Below, piece after piece: positions 10,273 through 19,596 of a stretch of DNA of 64,000 nucleotides. The stretch spans positions 1,240,001 to 1,304,000 of the forward strand of contig NZ_CP073754.1 of the NCBI RefSeq assembly GCF_018734325.1, written 5' to 3'. The stretch is from Methylomonas paludis (lineage in GTDB: Bacteria; Pseudomonadota; Gammaproteobacteria; Methylococcales; Methylomonadaceae). The position numbers were made by a program, and so were the translations under genes. The notes beneath the pieces are model-generated. The model was not told the DNA's origin. It was given only the letters and a program-made list of their open reading frames with translations, and did no database searches. How positions within the stretch are numbered: position 1 is the first letter of the stretch; each line of letters opens with the position of its first letter.

Positions 10273-10318
10273 CAGGTCTAAAAACAAAACTCAAGACCTG
10301 ACCCCACATTCTCCATAG

Positions 10319-10347
10319 GGCGCAATAGGCGATAGCCGTATTGCGCC
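10319..10347. repeat. Hairpin repeat GGCGCAATA-loop-TATTGCGCC (first of two)
   Basis: GGCGCAATA (10319-10327), loop GGCGATAGCCG, TATTGCGCC (10339-10347): a 9-bp perfect stem. The same element recurs at 10954-10982, on the other side of the small secreted-protein gene. The rest of 10273-10542 shows no gene. Confidence 0.8.
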
Positions 10348-10542
10348 GGCTACCAAGCCAAACTTAGCTTCATGATATTTTGAGACTTGCCTAATCAGCA
10401 ATCGCTTGGTACCCTCAATCCAGTTATCTGTTTTTGATAAAAAAATATTTAATTTCCAGATAATTAGCGCAGAATCGGTTCTTTTAACAGCAAAAGGCCG
10501 GTAAAAGCGGCTAACCACCACAACACTGAGGCTAATAACACT

Positions 10543-10911
10543 ATGATGAATAAAACTAATGCGATTAAGTCATTGATAAGCCTGATATTGTGGACATCAA
10601 GCAGCCTGGTTAGCGCGGATACCCATAAATATATACAAGCCGCCACCGGCGGTGGAGTGATTATCCTCAATCAAAAAAATGGGGTCATCACCTATTGCGA
10701 AACCACATACAGCTCCCAGTCCGAAAAATACACACCCAATTGCGCCACCATCGGCACCATCTCACCGCACTCACTCGTCGGCAATGCCAGCATTCTATTG
10801 CCTACTGCCAGCAATGTTGCCGTAATCACCAACCAGACCACCGGCGTAGTGGCCCAATGCACCTTATTGCCAGGCGCCACCGGTAGCTGCACCAGCTTTC
10901 AGGCAGACTAG
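10543..10911 (+). CDS. Small secreted protein, unknown
   Basis: A 122-aa protein with a clear signal peptide (hydrophobic SLISLILWTSSSLVSA, cleavage near VSA-DTH). The mature part is Thr/Ser/Gly-rich with four Cys spaced as two pairs, so disulphides are likely in the periplasm or outside. I do not recognise the family. It is flanked on both sides by identical GGCGCAATA hairpins. Confidence 0.6.
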   Translation: MMNKTNAIKSLISLILWTSSSLVSADTHKYIQAATGGGVIILNQKNGVITYCETTYSSQSEKYTPNCATIGTISPHSLVGNASILLPTASNVAVITNQTTGVVAQCTLLPGATGSCTSFQAD

Positions 10912-10953
10912 CAGTTAATGGCAATTTCCAGCCCGATACACGCCAATCCATAG

Positions 10954-10982
10954 GGCGCAATAGGCGATAGCCGTATTGCGCC
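10954..10982. repeat. Hairpin repeat GGCGCAATA-loop-TATTGCGCC (second copy)
   Basis: Identical in stem and loop to 10319-10347. The two copies flank the small secreted-protein gene. Confidence 0.8.
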
Positions 10983-11108
10983 GGATCAGCCCATAGCCTT
11001 TATCAACACGACCAAACCCGCTGCGGCAACACTAAACGCCCTTTGCAGATTCTTGCGACCACCATCGTGATAATATATAATTCGTATACGTTTCGTATAT
11101 TATAGAAA

Positions 11109-11318
11109 ATGATGGGTATTGTTAAAATCAGTGACGAATTACACGAAGAAATCCGCAAAGCCAGTTGCACGATGGTACGCTCGATCAATTCCCAAGCTGA
11201 GTTTTGGATAAAAATCGGCATGTTGGCAGAAACTCAGCCCAATATGACATACACAGAGATTTTGCGAGAACAACTACGCCTTGCTGCTGTAAAGTTAAAT
11301 GAGCTTAGCAATGACTAG
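11109..11318 (+). CDS. ParD-like antitoxin
   Basis: A 69-aa protein matching the ParD_like family: GIVKISDELHEEIRKAS, then SINSQAEFWIKIGMLAE and YTEILREQL. Members are small ribbon-helix-helix-like proteins classed as type II antitoxins and are often encoded directly before a type I methionine aminopeptidase gene. That is the order here: it overlaps the broken map gene by 8 nt. A start at the second codon (ATG 11112) is also possible. Upstream, TATACG/TATATTATAG around 11085-11105 is AT-rich enough for a promoter. Confidence 0.8.
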   Translation: MMGIVKISDELHEEIRKASCTMVRSINSQAEFWIKIGMLAETQPNMTYTEILREQLRLAAVKLNELSND

Positions 11319-11606
11319 GGTTAGCCTAAAAAATCAGAACGAACTCGCATTGATGCGTGAATCAGGGCGTTTGCTCGCATCAGTGTTTGCCTATCTCGAA
11401 TACAGTGGTCACGGAATCGGCCAGGCAATGCATGAACCGCCTCAGGTATTACATTACGGAAAACCGAATAGCGGAATCGTTTTGCAAGAAGGCATGACAT
11501 TTACCATTATGGCTGGACAGTTGTTACGCGTGACAAAAAGCTCTCTGCCCAATGGGAACACACAATTGCCGTTACAGCCGATGGCTATGAAGTCCTGACG
11601 CTGTGA
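11311..11606 (+). pseudogene. map: Methionine aminopeptidase type I, internally deleted and frameshifted
   Basis: The first ~25 residues (MTRVSLKNQNELALMRESGR) match the N-terminus of MetAP. They jump straight to YSGHGIGQAMHEPPQVLHYG, which lies near the C-terminal third, so roughly 140 residues with most metal ligands are gone. After EGMTFTI a second deletion shifts the frame. The correct C-terminus ([27 protein letters not shown]) is still readable in another frame up to a TGA at 11604-11606. Two deletions in one gene indicate a dead copy; a working map must be elsewhere. Confidence 0.88.
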
Positions 11607-11759
11607 GATGAAGAACGCGTTTAACAACAACATTAAGTTAAACAGCAGCCCATTAAATTCCATGTTCACCCCCTTTTTTAGTCATTAGAGAGTGAAACAG
11701 ATTTGCGATGGGCTTTCAAGTCATAAGCTTAGATCATCTTCTTTAGCCGGTTTTTAGGT

Positions 11760-12017
11760 TTTGTCGTGTACAGAGTGCCATAACCACCCTTCGGTGGAAT
11801 GCGTGAATAAGAAACATGGAGCTTTTTGCGGTAAAGTAGGTTACCCGCACCGCAGAAGACCGATTGATCAATGGTGTGTTCGCACCCGAAACAGAGTGTG
11901 GTTCTGGGTAACGTCGGCGAAATTGGTGAGCCTTAAGGTATCCCGTTTGAGAGAATGATTTTTGACGATGTTCCCAAAGCGGTGTGGGTTTACTATTTCT
12001 GATGATGGAGTAAAGTC
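11760..12017 (+). other. Non-coding 5' segment of a decayed IS110-type element (possible bridge-RNA remnant)
   Basis: IS110-group elements have a structured non-coding region before the transposase that specifies a bridge RNA. Here ~260 bp precede the transposase start without a plausible gene, and small hairpins are visible (ACCACCCTTCGGTGG near 11782). The true element boundary and any RNA are not demonstrated; this is inferred from position. The 11607-11759 stretch before it shows nothing recognisable. Confidence 0.35.
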
Positions 12018-12631
12018 ATGGCTACTGGCAAGTCTGCTCATTTTCAACTGACTCATCCCAATGCGGCGGGTATCGATATTGGTTCAGGAAGCCATTTTGT
12101 GGCAGTATCGCCCGACCGAGATAATCCCTCCGTACGTGAATTTCCAAGTTTCACCGAGGACTTAGAACATTTGGCGGATTGGTTGACGGAATGCGGTATT
12201 GATACGGTGGCGATGGAGTCTACGGGGGTTTATTGGATTCCATTGTTTGAGATGCTTGAAGTTCGTGGCTTCACAGTCTTTTTGGTGAACGCTCGTCACG
12301 TAAAATATCAGGCGGCAAAGTATTGTCTGGCAAGTCCAAGCGCACGGCTAACCGTGCTGCTCAAGCCTTAAGGTTGGCGGCGGTTAACTTACGCGCCAGT
12401 CAATCTGCGTTGGGAGCCTATTACCGTAGACTCTGTGCTCGTATGGATAAACCACGCGCGATCACCGCCTGCGCCCATAAGTTGGCGCGCTTAATTTATG
12501 CGCTATTGACTAAGGGGGAAGAATTCGTGGACAAAGGTCAACAATATTATGAAGAACGCTATCGTCAACGGGTGGTGAATTCGCTGAATAAACGCGCCGA
12601 ACAATTGGGCATGAAACTGGTTTCCGCATAA
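12018..12631 (+). pseudogene. IS110-family transposase, central deletion with frameshift
   Basis: The N-terminal DEDD domain is intact from ATG 12018: AGIDIGSGSHFVAVSPD supplies the first Asp and VAMESTGVYWIPLFE the Glu, followed by VNARHVK at 12281-12301. The sequence then jumps, out of frame, to SGGKVLSGKSKRTANRAAQA, which in intact relatives lies in the C-terminal Transposase_20 domain. That part continues to 12631 (AHKLARLIYALLTKG). About the middle third of the protein is missing, so it is not active. Confidence 0.88.
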
Positions 12632-12708
12632 TAAAAAAAATAACACAACATAATCAATTGGTTGTGATTTGTTTCTTGAGAGCGGGTATCCAACATTTAA
12701 ACTCAGCT

Positions 12709-13158
12709 TTAGTTTCCAGAACTAATCGTTGCGGAAAAATAACCGTTGTCATTGGGGCCGGCTTTAACCAGGCCGCTGACCAAATAGCTTGGATTTAAAT
12801 TGAGTGCCGATCCTGAGTCTGTCGGCCAACTAGAACGGGACGGCGTTAAGCACAATTTGTAAACCCCAAGCGTATTGGTATGGGTTACCGATGCCGTCAG
12901 GTTTATGCTGCGATCAAACGGACTTCCGGTTGGGCTGAACGCTGTTTCTGTGACACTAATTAGCTCGATATTTGCCGTAGTCAAGCCGGTTACCAGCGCG
13001 CCGGAATTGCGTTTTATCAGAGTCAAAACGCCACAAACTGGATTGCTAGTGCCTATTTTGGCAAACAAATTGCCGTCAAGATGAACGTCTATGGTTTCAG
13101 CTGATGCGCTTGCTGAATAGATCAATAAGCCTAATGCTATCAATTTGAGGTATTTCAT
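12709..13158 (-). CDS. Small secreted protein, unknown
   Basis: A 149-aa protein with a good signal peptide (MKYLKLIALGLLIYSASASA-ETID). An AGGAT ribosome binding site lies ahead of the ATG. The mature region is Ser/Thr/Asn-rich with two Cys (PVCGVL and YKLCLTP) and reads like a beta-sandwich. No family is recognised. It stands alone between a dead IS110 and repeat DNA. Confidence 0.6.
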   Translation of the reverse strand: MKYLKLIALGLLIYSASASAETIDVHLDGNLFAKIGTSNPVCGVLTLIKRNSGALVTGLTTANIELISVTETAFSPTGSPFDRSINLTASVTHTNTLGVYKLCLTPSRSSWPTDSGSALNLNPSYLVSGLVKAGPNDNGYFSATISSGN

Positions 13159-14043
13159 ATAAATCCTGTTCGCTGAGTGATGATCAAGTGGAGATTCTTA
13201 TAATAAGACAGATTTATTGCCCGTGCAATTGACCACTACCAGCAGCCATCTAGGCTGGCTTCGCCGCCGGCAAGCCACCAAAACTTCTGCATCATCGCCA
13301 CCCGTAGCCTCGATGCAACGCAGTGGAATCGAGGAATTCACCGCGCAGCCTAACTCAAACCAAGTCCAGCGCAATTCAACCCAGCCCTCTGCCGTTCAAC
13401 CCTAACCAACATCATCGCCACCCGTAGCCTCGATGCAACGCAGTGGAATCGAGGACTTCGCAGCGCAGCCTAACTCAAACCAGGGTCCCCGGAATTCAAC
13501 AATACCCTGTACCCCTAGAACCAAAATCATCTATTAACGCCAACATAGCCTTATTTTGCCTCAATCCGCTAAGCTGCTATCCATAGGGCGTAAGGCGACA
13601 GTCAATATGCAGATTGAAAGATACAAATCCCCGGCATTACCGCCAGCCATAAACATCCACGCCAAACAAATCAAAATCCCCGCGGACAAATAACCGGATA
13701 CATCTGCAATTAAAAAACCCATCGAATTTCAACAAATCCTGAATAAGTATTTTTAAAGTGTGTGTTAACGAACAGACCCAAGAGGCGTGAATGGTCAAAA
13801 TCAAACCCGCTAGGCGCACTTTAAGTTACCTCTAGTTATTTTATAAAATTTGTTATGGGATTTTCGTTAGGTTTATGGCGGCAAACTGGCTTTCATAAAT
13901 AACTAAAACACATAACCATCTGAAGTTTTAGGCCTGGCTCAAGTATAAATGGAGTTGAGCTTCATCTGAACAGGTGTTAGAGAAAGGTTTATTTAACCGT
14001 CGTAGTAGATGTATGAGAAATTATTTTAACTTGAGCAATATTT
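13159..14043. repeat. Repeat-rich intergenic region with first copy of a ~275-bp long repeat
   Basis: Contains CCTCGAT hairpins at 13308-13334 and 13428-13454. From 13419 to 13697 is the first copy of a long repeat also found at 17954-18230 and 18427-18693. It runs from CACCCGTAGCCTCGATG through CATAGGGCGTAAGGCGACAG to CCCCGCGGACAAATAACCGG. The last ~240 bp, AT-rich, are expected to hold the promoter of the PEP-CTERM gene. No coding region is supported. Confidence 0.75.
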
Positions 14044-14055
14044 ATGGAAACCAAA

Positions 14056-14757
14056 ATGAAATTAAAGCACATAATTAACACCTTATTGATTACTGCAACG
14101 GTAGGTGCAAGCGGGTCGGCTTCGGCGGCATCATTTCCTTGGTCTTGGTCAGGTTCGTTGCAAAACTTCTCAAATTTGGGTTCTGTAGTAGACCATAATC
14201 CACCTACCCCTGTACTAGGCACATCTTCACCGTCAGGAACCGGTGACGGCGATACCACATTTACCTTTGAAAGCAGTAACAATCTTGATGTTCTCAATAC
14301 TTCTATCGGCTTAACAGAACAGCTTGTCCCTGGCTATGATTTGTATAACGTGGGTGTTGGTTTTGTGACCGGACAAACCACAGGCTCTTTTGCCTATACA
14401 ATTAGTACAACGGATGTAGCTGGTTTAAACGCAGCAGGTTTGGATTCGCTGGTTACTATTGGTGGTAACGGTGGTGAAGTCAGGGAAGATATTTATAGCG
14501 GCAGTAATCACAGCAACTTACTACTGACTTTAGATAGCATAAACAGTGCAGTCATTCCTGCTACCGGATTGGATAGTTTTAATGGCCAACAATCCTTATA
14601 CATAGTCGATACAATTATTGGTAATGGTGGGATACAAGATTTCCATAACAATTTAAGTGCAGTGCCGGAAGCTGAAGAATGGGCCATGATGTTGTTAGGT
14701 TTACCCCTGTTAGCCTGGATGAGCCGCCGTAAACAGGCCGTTAATTTAGTCGCATAA
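14056..14757 (+). CDS. PEP-CTERM-type exported protein
   Basis: An exported protein of ~233 aa. ATG 14056 is preferred because GGAAA lies 5 nt upstream; ATG 14044 is the alternative (237 aa). The signal peptide (TLLITATVGASGSASA) leads to a Gly/Thr/Asn-rich beta domain. The C-terminus has the sorting tail VPEAEEWAMMLLGLPLLAW followed by the basic cluster RRK. The family motif is usually VPEPxxW; here Pro is replaced by Ala (PEA), a common variant. Such proteins are processed by exosortase and linked to exopolysaccharide; no exosortase gene is in this window. Confidence 0.82.
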   Translation: MKLKHIINTLLITATVGASGSASAASFPWSWSGSLQNFSNLGSVVDHNPPTPVLGTSSPSGTGDGDTTFTFESSNNLDVLNTSIGLTEQLVPGYDLYNVGVGFVTGQTTGSFAYTISTTDVAGLNAAGLDSLVTIGGNGGEVREDIYSGSNHSNLLLTLDSINSAVIPATGLDSFNGQQSLYIVDTIIGNGGIQDFHNNLSAVPEAEEWAMMLLGLPLLAWMSRRKQAVNLVA

Positions 14758-14801
14758 CACAAGCTAAAAAGTTACCGACTAAATACTGGTTTAATATTAG
14801 T

Positions 14802-16506
14802 CCTGAATCCGTGTTCAGTCCCCTGAAAATGCGCTCAAGACACTGATATAAAAGGTATAATATAGTTTTACTCTATTCACCCATTTTGATTATGGCACGT
14901 TTCAAGCTTAAAGAATCCAAAAAGGAACTCACCTCCTATGCCGGACTAGCCTTGATCGGCCAGTGCCTGGAAGTGGTCAATGTCGAAGCGTTGGTGGATG
15001 GCGGAATACCGGTATCACAGGGAATCAAAACCTCGGAATTAGTCAAAACCACAGTAGGGCTTTTAAGCATAGGCAAAAGCGACTTTGAGGCGGTTGAGCC
15101 GTTTCGTGAAGATCGTTTTTTCAAACAAGCTCTGGCTGTGCGTAAGGTACCCGGCAGTGTTTGGCTACGCCAGCGTCTTGATCGAGTCAGCGGCAGTCTA
15201 CTAGAACCGCTGGACGATTGTTCGGTTCGGCTCATCGAACGGACAGAAGCACCGATTACACCGCATAAAGGCTACGTCTGTCTGGACATGGACACCTTTG
15301 TCATGGATCAGAGCGGCACCAAAAAAGAAGAGGTGAGTCGCACGTATCAGGGTGTGGACGGTTATACGCCCGTCGCGGCTTATTTGGGTAACGAAGGCTG
15401 GTGCATAGGCTTAGAATTGCGCCCTGGTCGTTGGCATTCATCCCTGGAGATCGATTATTTTCTAGAGCGGCTATTTCCGCGCGTTGAACGCTTGGTGGCG
15501 CCGAGCTTACCAGTGCTGCTTCGCAAAGACTCAGCGTTTGATAGCGCCAAGCTATTATTTGCCGTTGCCGATGAAAAAATACGCTGGGCGGCGATGGCGA
15601 GAGGTTTTGAATACTTGATCAAATGGAATCCCAGGAAGCAGGATAAAACCGCGTGGGTCGAACAGGCGGAGGCGGCAGGCGCCTTTGTTGAAAAACGACC
15701 GGGTAAACGGGAAGCGTTAATGACATTGAACGTGGATCGCGCCTGGAAAAAACAGACTCGCCCTTTCAGGCTGGTGATACGGATCATTGAACGCACGACC
15801 AACAAGCACGGGCAGATGCTATTGCTGCCGGATGTCGAACTGGAAGGCTGGTGGACAAGTCTGGATGAACCCGAAGAAACCGTCATTGAACGCTACCGCG
15901 ACCACGGCACCCATGAACAATTCCATTCGGAATTCAAAACCGACCTGGATTTGGAGCGTTTGCCTTCCGGTAAGTTTGAGACCAACGACTGTCTCTTGAG
16001 AATGGGCATGTTAGCCTACAATTGCTTGCGGCTGATTGGTCAACTGGGTCTGACAGGCAACCTAGCACCGATACGCCACCCAGCCAAACGCCGACGGCTA
16101 CGAACCGTACTGCAAGAAATCATGTATCGAGCCGCCCAGGTGATACGCAAAGCCCGGCAATGGTGGCTAGACTTAGGCCATGCGTCGCCTGTGGCCAAAG
16201 TCTTCGCCTATTTGCAAAAGCGATTGGTCGTGCAACCGGGCTTCGCTTCTGGATAAACAGTGCGAATACTAAGCGGCAAGTTAACAGGCGAGTGATGAGT
16301 CGATTCTCCGGGGAGAGAAGAGGATGGCTTGACTTAGCATCAGGCTGTTAAGCGGGCGATAGGGGTAAAAACAGAAAATCGGTTGATTTTTATGACTGAG
16401 GGTTTAATGAACGACAGCTAAATTTCGATAATTGGCGGCTTTTTCTTAAAAAACGCGATAGAAACGCGACTGACCTAGCTTTGGCTTCTAGGAACACGGA
16501 TTCAGG
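14802..16506 (+). mobile_element. Complete IS1380-family insertion sequence
   Basis: Terminal inverted repeats are perfect over 15 bp: CCTGAATCCGTGTTC at 14802-14816 and GAACACGGATTCAGG at 16492-16506. The length of ~1.7 kb and the single transposase gene fit IS1380. TATTA occurs just outside both ends (14795-14799 and 16507-16511), but with a 2-nt offset on the left, so the exact target duplication is uncertain. The ~235 bp after the transposase inside the right end are non-coding. Confidence 0.88.
14892..16256 (+). CDS. IS1380-family transposase
   Basis: A 454-aa DDE transposase from ATG 14892 (MARFKLKESKKELTSYAG); an in-frame TTG six bases earlier is less likely. Conserved blocks: VCLDMDTFVMDQSGTKKEEV (first Asp), RTYQGVDGYTPVAAYLG, GLELRPGRWHSSLE, a second acidic site at LLRKDSAFDSAKL, and YRDHGTHEQFHSEFKTDLDL with the catalytic Glu. 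It is full length and undisrupted, so the element may be active. Confidence 0.93.
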   Translation: MARFKLKESKKELTSYAGLALIGQCLEVVNVEALVDGGIPVSQGIKTSELVKTTVGLLSIGKSDFEAVEPFREDRFFKQALAVRKVPGSVWLRQRLDRVSGSLLEPLDDCSVRLIERTEAPITPHKGYVCLDMDTFVMDQSGTKKEEVSRTYQGVDGYTPVAAYLGNEGWCIGLELRPGRWHSSLEIDYFLERLFPRVERLVAPSLPVLLRKDSAFDSAKLLFAVADEKIRWAAMARGFEYLIKWNPRKQDKTAWVEQAEAAGAFVEKRPGKREALMTLNVDRAWKKQTRPFRLVIRIIERTTNKHGQMLLLPDVELEGWWTSLDEPEETVIERYRDHGTHEQFHSEFKTDLDLERLPSGKFETNDCLLRMGMLAYNCLRLIGQLGLTGNLAPIRHPAKRRRLRTVLQEIMYRAAQVIRKARQWWLDLGHASPVAKVFAYLQKRLVVQPGFASG

Positions 16507-17328
16507 TATTAAAAAGTAAACCCCGTAGCCTCGATGCAACGCAGTGGGAATCGAGGAATTCACCGCGCAGCCTTAATCAAACCAGGTCAGCGGCATTCAA
16601 CAACGCCCTCTACCGCTTGAACCAAATCAACTATCAACACAAACATAACCTTAATCAAAGCGACCACCGTAGGGTGGCTTCGCCGCCAGGCAAGCCACCA
16701 AAACTTCGCGGGAGCCACCCGTAGTCTCGATGCAACGCAGTGGAATCGAGGAATTCGCAGCGCAGCCTAACTCAAACCAGGGTCAGCGGAATTCAACAAT
16801 ACCCGGTACCACTTGCACCAAAATCAACTATTAACCCCAACACAGGTCAGGTGCGGCATTTCGCAGTACGTCATTCTCGGTGCGGGACTGGATACTTTCG
16901 CGCAGCGAAAGCCGGAACTTGCCGCGCGCATGCAGGTATTCGAGATTGACTAGCCCGCGTCACAATAATGGAAAAGCCGGCGTCTCCTTATAGCGGATTA
17001 ACCATTCCGGCGCGATTGGCCATTCTCTATGCTGAGAAATAATCAAGTCACCGTTAATCGGAAGCTAGAAAAGGATGCCATAACAGTTCCCACTCACCTC
17101 AAGCGCTATCAGTTTGTTAATGTGAATAGACTAGCCTGGATTATTGCAGCAGGTGATTTGTTGTGCGATGCTATGGTAATGATCGAGCAATCCGCATCAG
17201 CCTAAACTTGAAATACGAAAGCCAAGCACTCCAACAAAGCCAATTTAAAATTGCAGTTTACATTCAGAAGCATACAATACCAAATAAACAAAATGTAGTC
17301 TTTTGCGCGCAAGCGGGGAGTGTTTTTA
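16507..17328. repeat. Repeat-rich intergenic DNA between the IS1380 and the RelB/RelE-type pair
   Basis: Two CCTCGAT-type hairpins occur at 16529-16556 (one extra G in the loop) and 16725-16751 (TCTCGAT variant), each with the GCGCAGCC..AACTCAAACCAGG tail of the long repeat. The sequence after 16850 shows no repeat and no convincing gene. GGGGAG at 17315-17320 is the ribosome binding site of the antitoxin. Confidence 0.65.
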
Positions 17329-17505
17329 ATGAAGGTGCAACCACAATATATTACTGATTCCATCGGTAACAAAACAGCGGTGATTCTACCCATTGCTGAC
17401 TATGAAGAATTGCTGGAAGATCTTGAAGATTTGGCTGCTATAGCCGACAGAAAGGATGATCCAAGCGAACCAATTGAACAGGTTGCCCTAGAATTGGGTC
17501 TATGA
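17329..17505 (+). CDS. RelB/Phd-type antitoxin
   Basis: A 58-aa protein from ATG 17329, 8 nt after GGGGAG; a start 9 bases upstream is possible. The N-terminus (QYITDSIGNKTAVILPIADY) has the short antitoxin DNA-binding/dimer motif and EELLEDLEDLAA is an acidic toxin-binding helix. It overlaps the toxin gene by 4 nt (ATGA). Expected to neutralise the partner RNase and autoregulate the operon. Confidence 0.8.
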   Translation: MKVQPQYITDSIGNKTAVILPIADYEELLEDLEDLAAIADRKDDPSEPIEQVALELGL

Positions 17506-17765
17506 CGCAATACCGGATTGAAATTAAAAGCAAGGCCAAGAAGGAACTTGCTAATCTTCCAAAGGAAGTGGCGGGGAAAATTTACAGTGCAATTTTAGGT
17601 TTGGCTGATAACCCACGGTCATCAGGGTGTAAAAAACTGGTTGGTTCTGAAAATAGCTACAGAATTCGTATTAATAATTATCGGGTGGTGTATTCTATTT
17701 TTGACCAAATCTTACTTATACAGGTTGTCAAGATCGCCCATCGTCAGGAAGTTTATAAAAGCTAA
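17502..17765 (+). CDS. RelE/ParE-superfamily toxin
   Basis: An 87-aa protein with the RelE fold pattern: YRIEIKSKAKKELANLP at the start, GLADNPRSSGCKKLVGS, then YRIRINNYRVVYSI and the C-terminal VVKIAHRQEVYKS. The basic residues R..Y.V.Y.I and the terminal HR.EVY match mRNA-cleaving RelE proteins. It is full length and directly coupled to its antitoxin. Confidence 0.85.
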   Translation: MTQYRIEIKSKAKKELANLPKEVAGKIYSAILGLADNPRSSGCKKLVGSENSYRIRINNYRVVYSIFDQILLIQVVKIAHRQEVYKS

Positions 17766-19083
17766 TACAGGTGTGAAAAATCATCTGTAATTGTAGTAAT
17801 TGGAATTTCCAAATACAAACATTGTGGCCTAGCCAATCTCTACTCAATTTCCAGCCCGGTAGGCTGGATTTACCGCCAGGCAATCCACCAAATTGCTGTT
17901 TAGCTATCCCAAAAACACCCTGCGCAGCGAGGGCACATAGCCTGCCTCATCGCCACCCGTAGCCTCGATGCAACGCAGTGGAATCGAGGAATTCACCGCG
18001 CAGCCTAACTCAAACCAGGGTCAGCGGAATTCAACAATGCTCTCTACCCCTTGAACCAAAATCAACTATTAACGCCAACATAGCCTTATTTTACCTCAAC
18101 CCGCTAACCCGCCATCCATAGGGCGTAAGGCGACAGTCGTATGCTGATTGAAGGACAGAAATCCCCGGCATTACCGCCAGCCACAAGCATCCACGCCAAA
18201 CAAATCAAAATCCCCGCGGACAAATAACCGGGGGCATCTACAATTCCGCCGCCAGCCTACAACCCTCTTGACGCTTCAGATAATGGACATTTCAACTTTG
18301 CGATTGATACACATCCTTAAAATATCGGCTGGTGCTAACCCGCCAATTGCAATCATGTAGGGTGACTTCGCCGCTAGGCAAGCCACCAAAACTTCTGCAG
18401 CGGCCTGCTATAGCCTGCCTCATCGCCACCCGTAGCCTCGATGCAACGCAGTGGAATCGAGGAATTCACCGCGCAGCCTAACTCAAACCAAGGTCAGCGG
18501 AATTCAACAATACCCTGTACCCCTAGAACCAAAATCAACTATTAATGCCAACATAGCCTTATTTTACCTCAACCCGCTAAGCCGCTATCCATAGGGCGTA
18601 AGGCGACAGTCGTATGCTGATTGAAGGACAAAAATTCCCGGCCTTACCAGCCACAAGCATCCACGCCAAGCAAATCAAAATCCCTGCGGACAAAAAGCTT
18701 AAAACACTGCTGGGCTAACTCGATATCCTGCTGGGCAGTCTGTTGTGCTTTGTTTTGAAAGCAATGTAATACATAAACGCCTTCGGGTTGTGATGCTAAA
18801 TAAATTATCAGACAATGATTAATTTATTGATTATACAAATATTTATTGAATAATGGTAAAGTCTGCTGACTATGGGCTGTGTTCATTAAAAGTCTAAGGT
18901 GGTTGCCGAATAGCCAAAGTCCCGTTGGCTGGATGATGAACTCAAATTCCACGCATATCCAAGTTCAGCCCCAAGCAATAATGTCTATTATGCTAAACAA
19001 AATTTAGCAAAATGATAAAAAAAGCTTGAAATGAATTTGTCATCAGGTATAATCCGGTTCAAATAAACCAATCAGGAGGGCTG
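17766..19083. repeat. 1.3-kb intergenic region with two more copies of the ~275-bp repeat, ending in the terS promoter
   Basis: Long-repeat copies occupy 17954-18230 and 18427-18693, each headed by a CCTCGAT hairpin (17963-17989, 18436-18462). Palindromes of the GGTGACTTCGCC-type lie near 18360. Nothing recognisable is seen in 18700-18990 apart from AT-rich DNA. No gene is supported. Confidence 0.75.
19026..19053 (+). promoter_or_regulatory. Sigma70-type promoter for the terminase operon
   Basis: TTGAAA at 19026-19031 and TATAAT at 19048-19053, spacing 16 nt. AGGAGGG at 19075-19081 is a strong ribosome binding site just before ATG 19084. The promoter belongs to the module itself, not to an upstream phage gene. 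Confidence 0.65.
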
Positions 19084-19596
19084 ATGGCACTTTCTGCTAA
19101 ACAATTGGCGTTTGTGGATGAATATATGGTGGACTTTAACGCCGCACAGGCGGCAATCCGCGCCGGATATAACCCTAAAACCGTCAACGACTATGCCAGC
19201 GTCCTGCGTAACAGGCCGGATATTAACGCCGAAATCAGCCGCCGCCAACAAGAGCGCAGCCAGCAATGCGCCCTCAACAAAGCACAAGTCATCCAGGAAA
19301 TCGCCCGGCTGGCCTTTAACGATCCGCGTCAGGCCTTTGACGCCAACGGCGCCTTGTTGCCGGTGCAGGACTGGCCGGATAGCCTGGCGGCCTGTGTGGC
19401 TTCGGTCAAAGTGCTGGAGTGCAAAACCCTGGACGGCATCACCGTGGGTGAAGTCAAGGAAATCCGTTTCTGGGACAAAGGCAAGCAACTGGAACTGGCC
19501 TCCAGACACCTGGGCCTGTTAAAAGACCGCCTGGAAGTCAGCACCCCGGTGGCGCAACTGATCAAATCCGCCCGTGAACGCCTCCGAGACCGCTGA
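19084..19596 (+). CDS. terS: Phage terminase small subunit
   Basis: A 170-aa protein of the Terminase_2 family: LSAKQLAFVDEYMVDFNAAQ, AAIRAGYNPKTVNDYASVLR, then EISRRQQERSQQCALNK. The N-terminal helix-turn-helix recognises packaging-site DNA and the rest oligomerises and docks the large subunit. It overlaps terL by 23 nt. There are no phage genes upstream. The frame is intact. Confidence 0.9.
   Translation: MALSAKQLAFVDEYMVDFNAAQAAIRAGYNPKTVNDYASVLRNRPDINAEISRRQQERSQQCALNKAQVIQEIARLAFNDPRQAFDANGALLPVQDWPDSLAACVASVKVLECKTLDGITVGEVKEIRFWDKGKQLELASRHLGLLKDRLEVSTPVAQLIKSARERLRDR

Noticed and set aside
11761-11958. 65-codon open frame before the IS110 transposase
   Set aside because: It lies in the expected non-coding end of the element and has no similarity to known proteins that I recognise.
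17163-17357. 64-codon open frame before the antitoxin
   Set aside because: No ribosome binding site or family, and it overlaps the better supported antitoxin start.
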